Of a stretch of DNA of 9,567 nt, positions 9,539-9,567 are shown piece after piece. How positions within the stretch are numbered: position 1 is the first letter of the stretch; each line of letters starts with the position of its first letter. This stretch comes from Glo-17 sp964637835 (GTDB taxonomy: Bacteria; Krumholzibacteriota; Krumholzibacteriia; LZORAL124-64-63). The stretch is taken from positions 1 to 9,567 of the forward strand of contig CAZWYF010000094.1 of NCBI GenBank assembly GCA_964637835.1, written 5' to 3'. The translations under genes and the position numbers were made by a program. A model generated the notes under the pieces. The model did not search any database. It was not told the origin of the DNA and saw only the letters and a program-made list of their open reading frames with translations.

Positions 9539-9567
9539 GGTCGTCCCCTTCCAGCTCGAACAGCTCG
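9531..9567 (-). CDS. Partial 3' end of an upstream operon gene
   Basis: In the frame that ends at TGA (9533-9531) the last visible residues are ELFELEGDDHA. The stop overlaps the start of paralogue A in ATGCATGA, an eight-base overlap that suggests a coupled operon. Only 11 sense codons are visible, too few to name the protein. An acidic C-terminal tail is all that can be seen. Other frames are also open over this short stretch, so the call rests on the overlap geometry. Confidence 0.45.
   Translation of the reverse strand, partial: ELFELEGDDHA

Overview
This is a GC-rich window (roughly 70% G+C by eye) from a bacterial chromosome, densely packed with genes and with no gaps over about 135 bp. 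The third codon position is so GC-rich that long spurious open frames run opposite almost every gene. Two sensors of the 'two-component regulator propeller' type, both with export signals, point to a Gram-negative-type cell plan, such as a Myxococcota-like or Krumholzibacteriota/Eisenbacteria-like lineage. The sequence alone does not fix the taxon.

Layout, left to right. (1) 1-193, minus: the first 64 residues of an exported propeller-sensor protein that runs off the left edge. (2) 329-1930, minus: cysS, cysteinyl-tRNA synthetase, carrying an extra four-cysteine zinc-knuckle-like insert just after the KMSKS loop. A candidate terminator hairpin follows it. (3) 2010-3059, plus: an aldo/keto reductase with an intact catalytic tetrad, transcribed divergently from cysS. 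(4) 3114-6725, plus: a 1203-residue hybrid histidine kinase with signal peptide, periplasmic propeller, Y_Y_Y domain, one transmembrane helix, HisKA, HATPase and a C-terminal receiver. (5) 6722-7951, minus: a MeaB/ArgK-type G3E GTPase that meets the kinase tail to tail, the two stop codons sharing the bases CTAG. (6) 8076-8744 and 8741-9538, minus: two overlapping genes for related multi-pass membrane proteins of unknown function. (7) 9531-9567, minus: the last codons of a further upstream gene that overlaps the second membrane-protein gene.

Functionally, cysS and meaB are housekeeping or cofactor-maintenance genes. The reductase and the hybrid kinase are adjacent, co-directional and 54 bp apart, so they may be co-transcribed, but no metabolic link is evident. 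The three right-hand genes have overlapping start and stop signals and look like one translationally coupled operon. They are the least understood part of the window.

The most interesting observations are the tandem paralogous membrane proteins with a shared charged loop motif, the zinc-knuckle insert in CysRS, and the short repeat architecture directly in front of the hybrid kinase start. I see no CRISPR array, tRNA, rRNA, insertion sequence, phage gene or recognisable defence system. No clearly new biological system is demonstrated.
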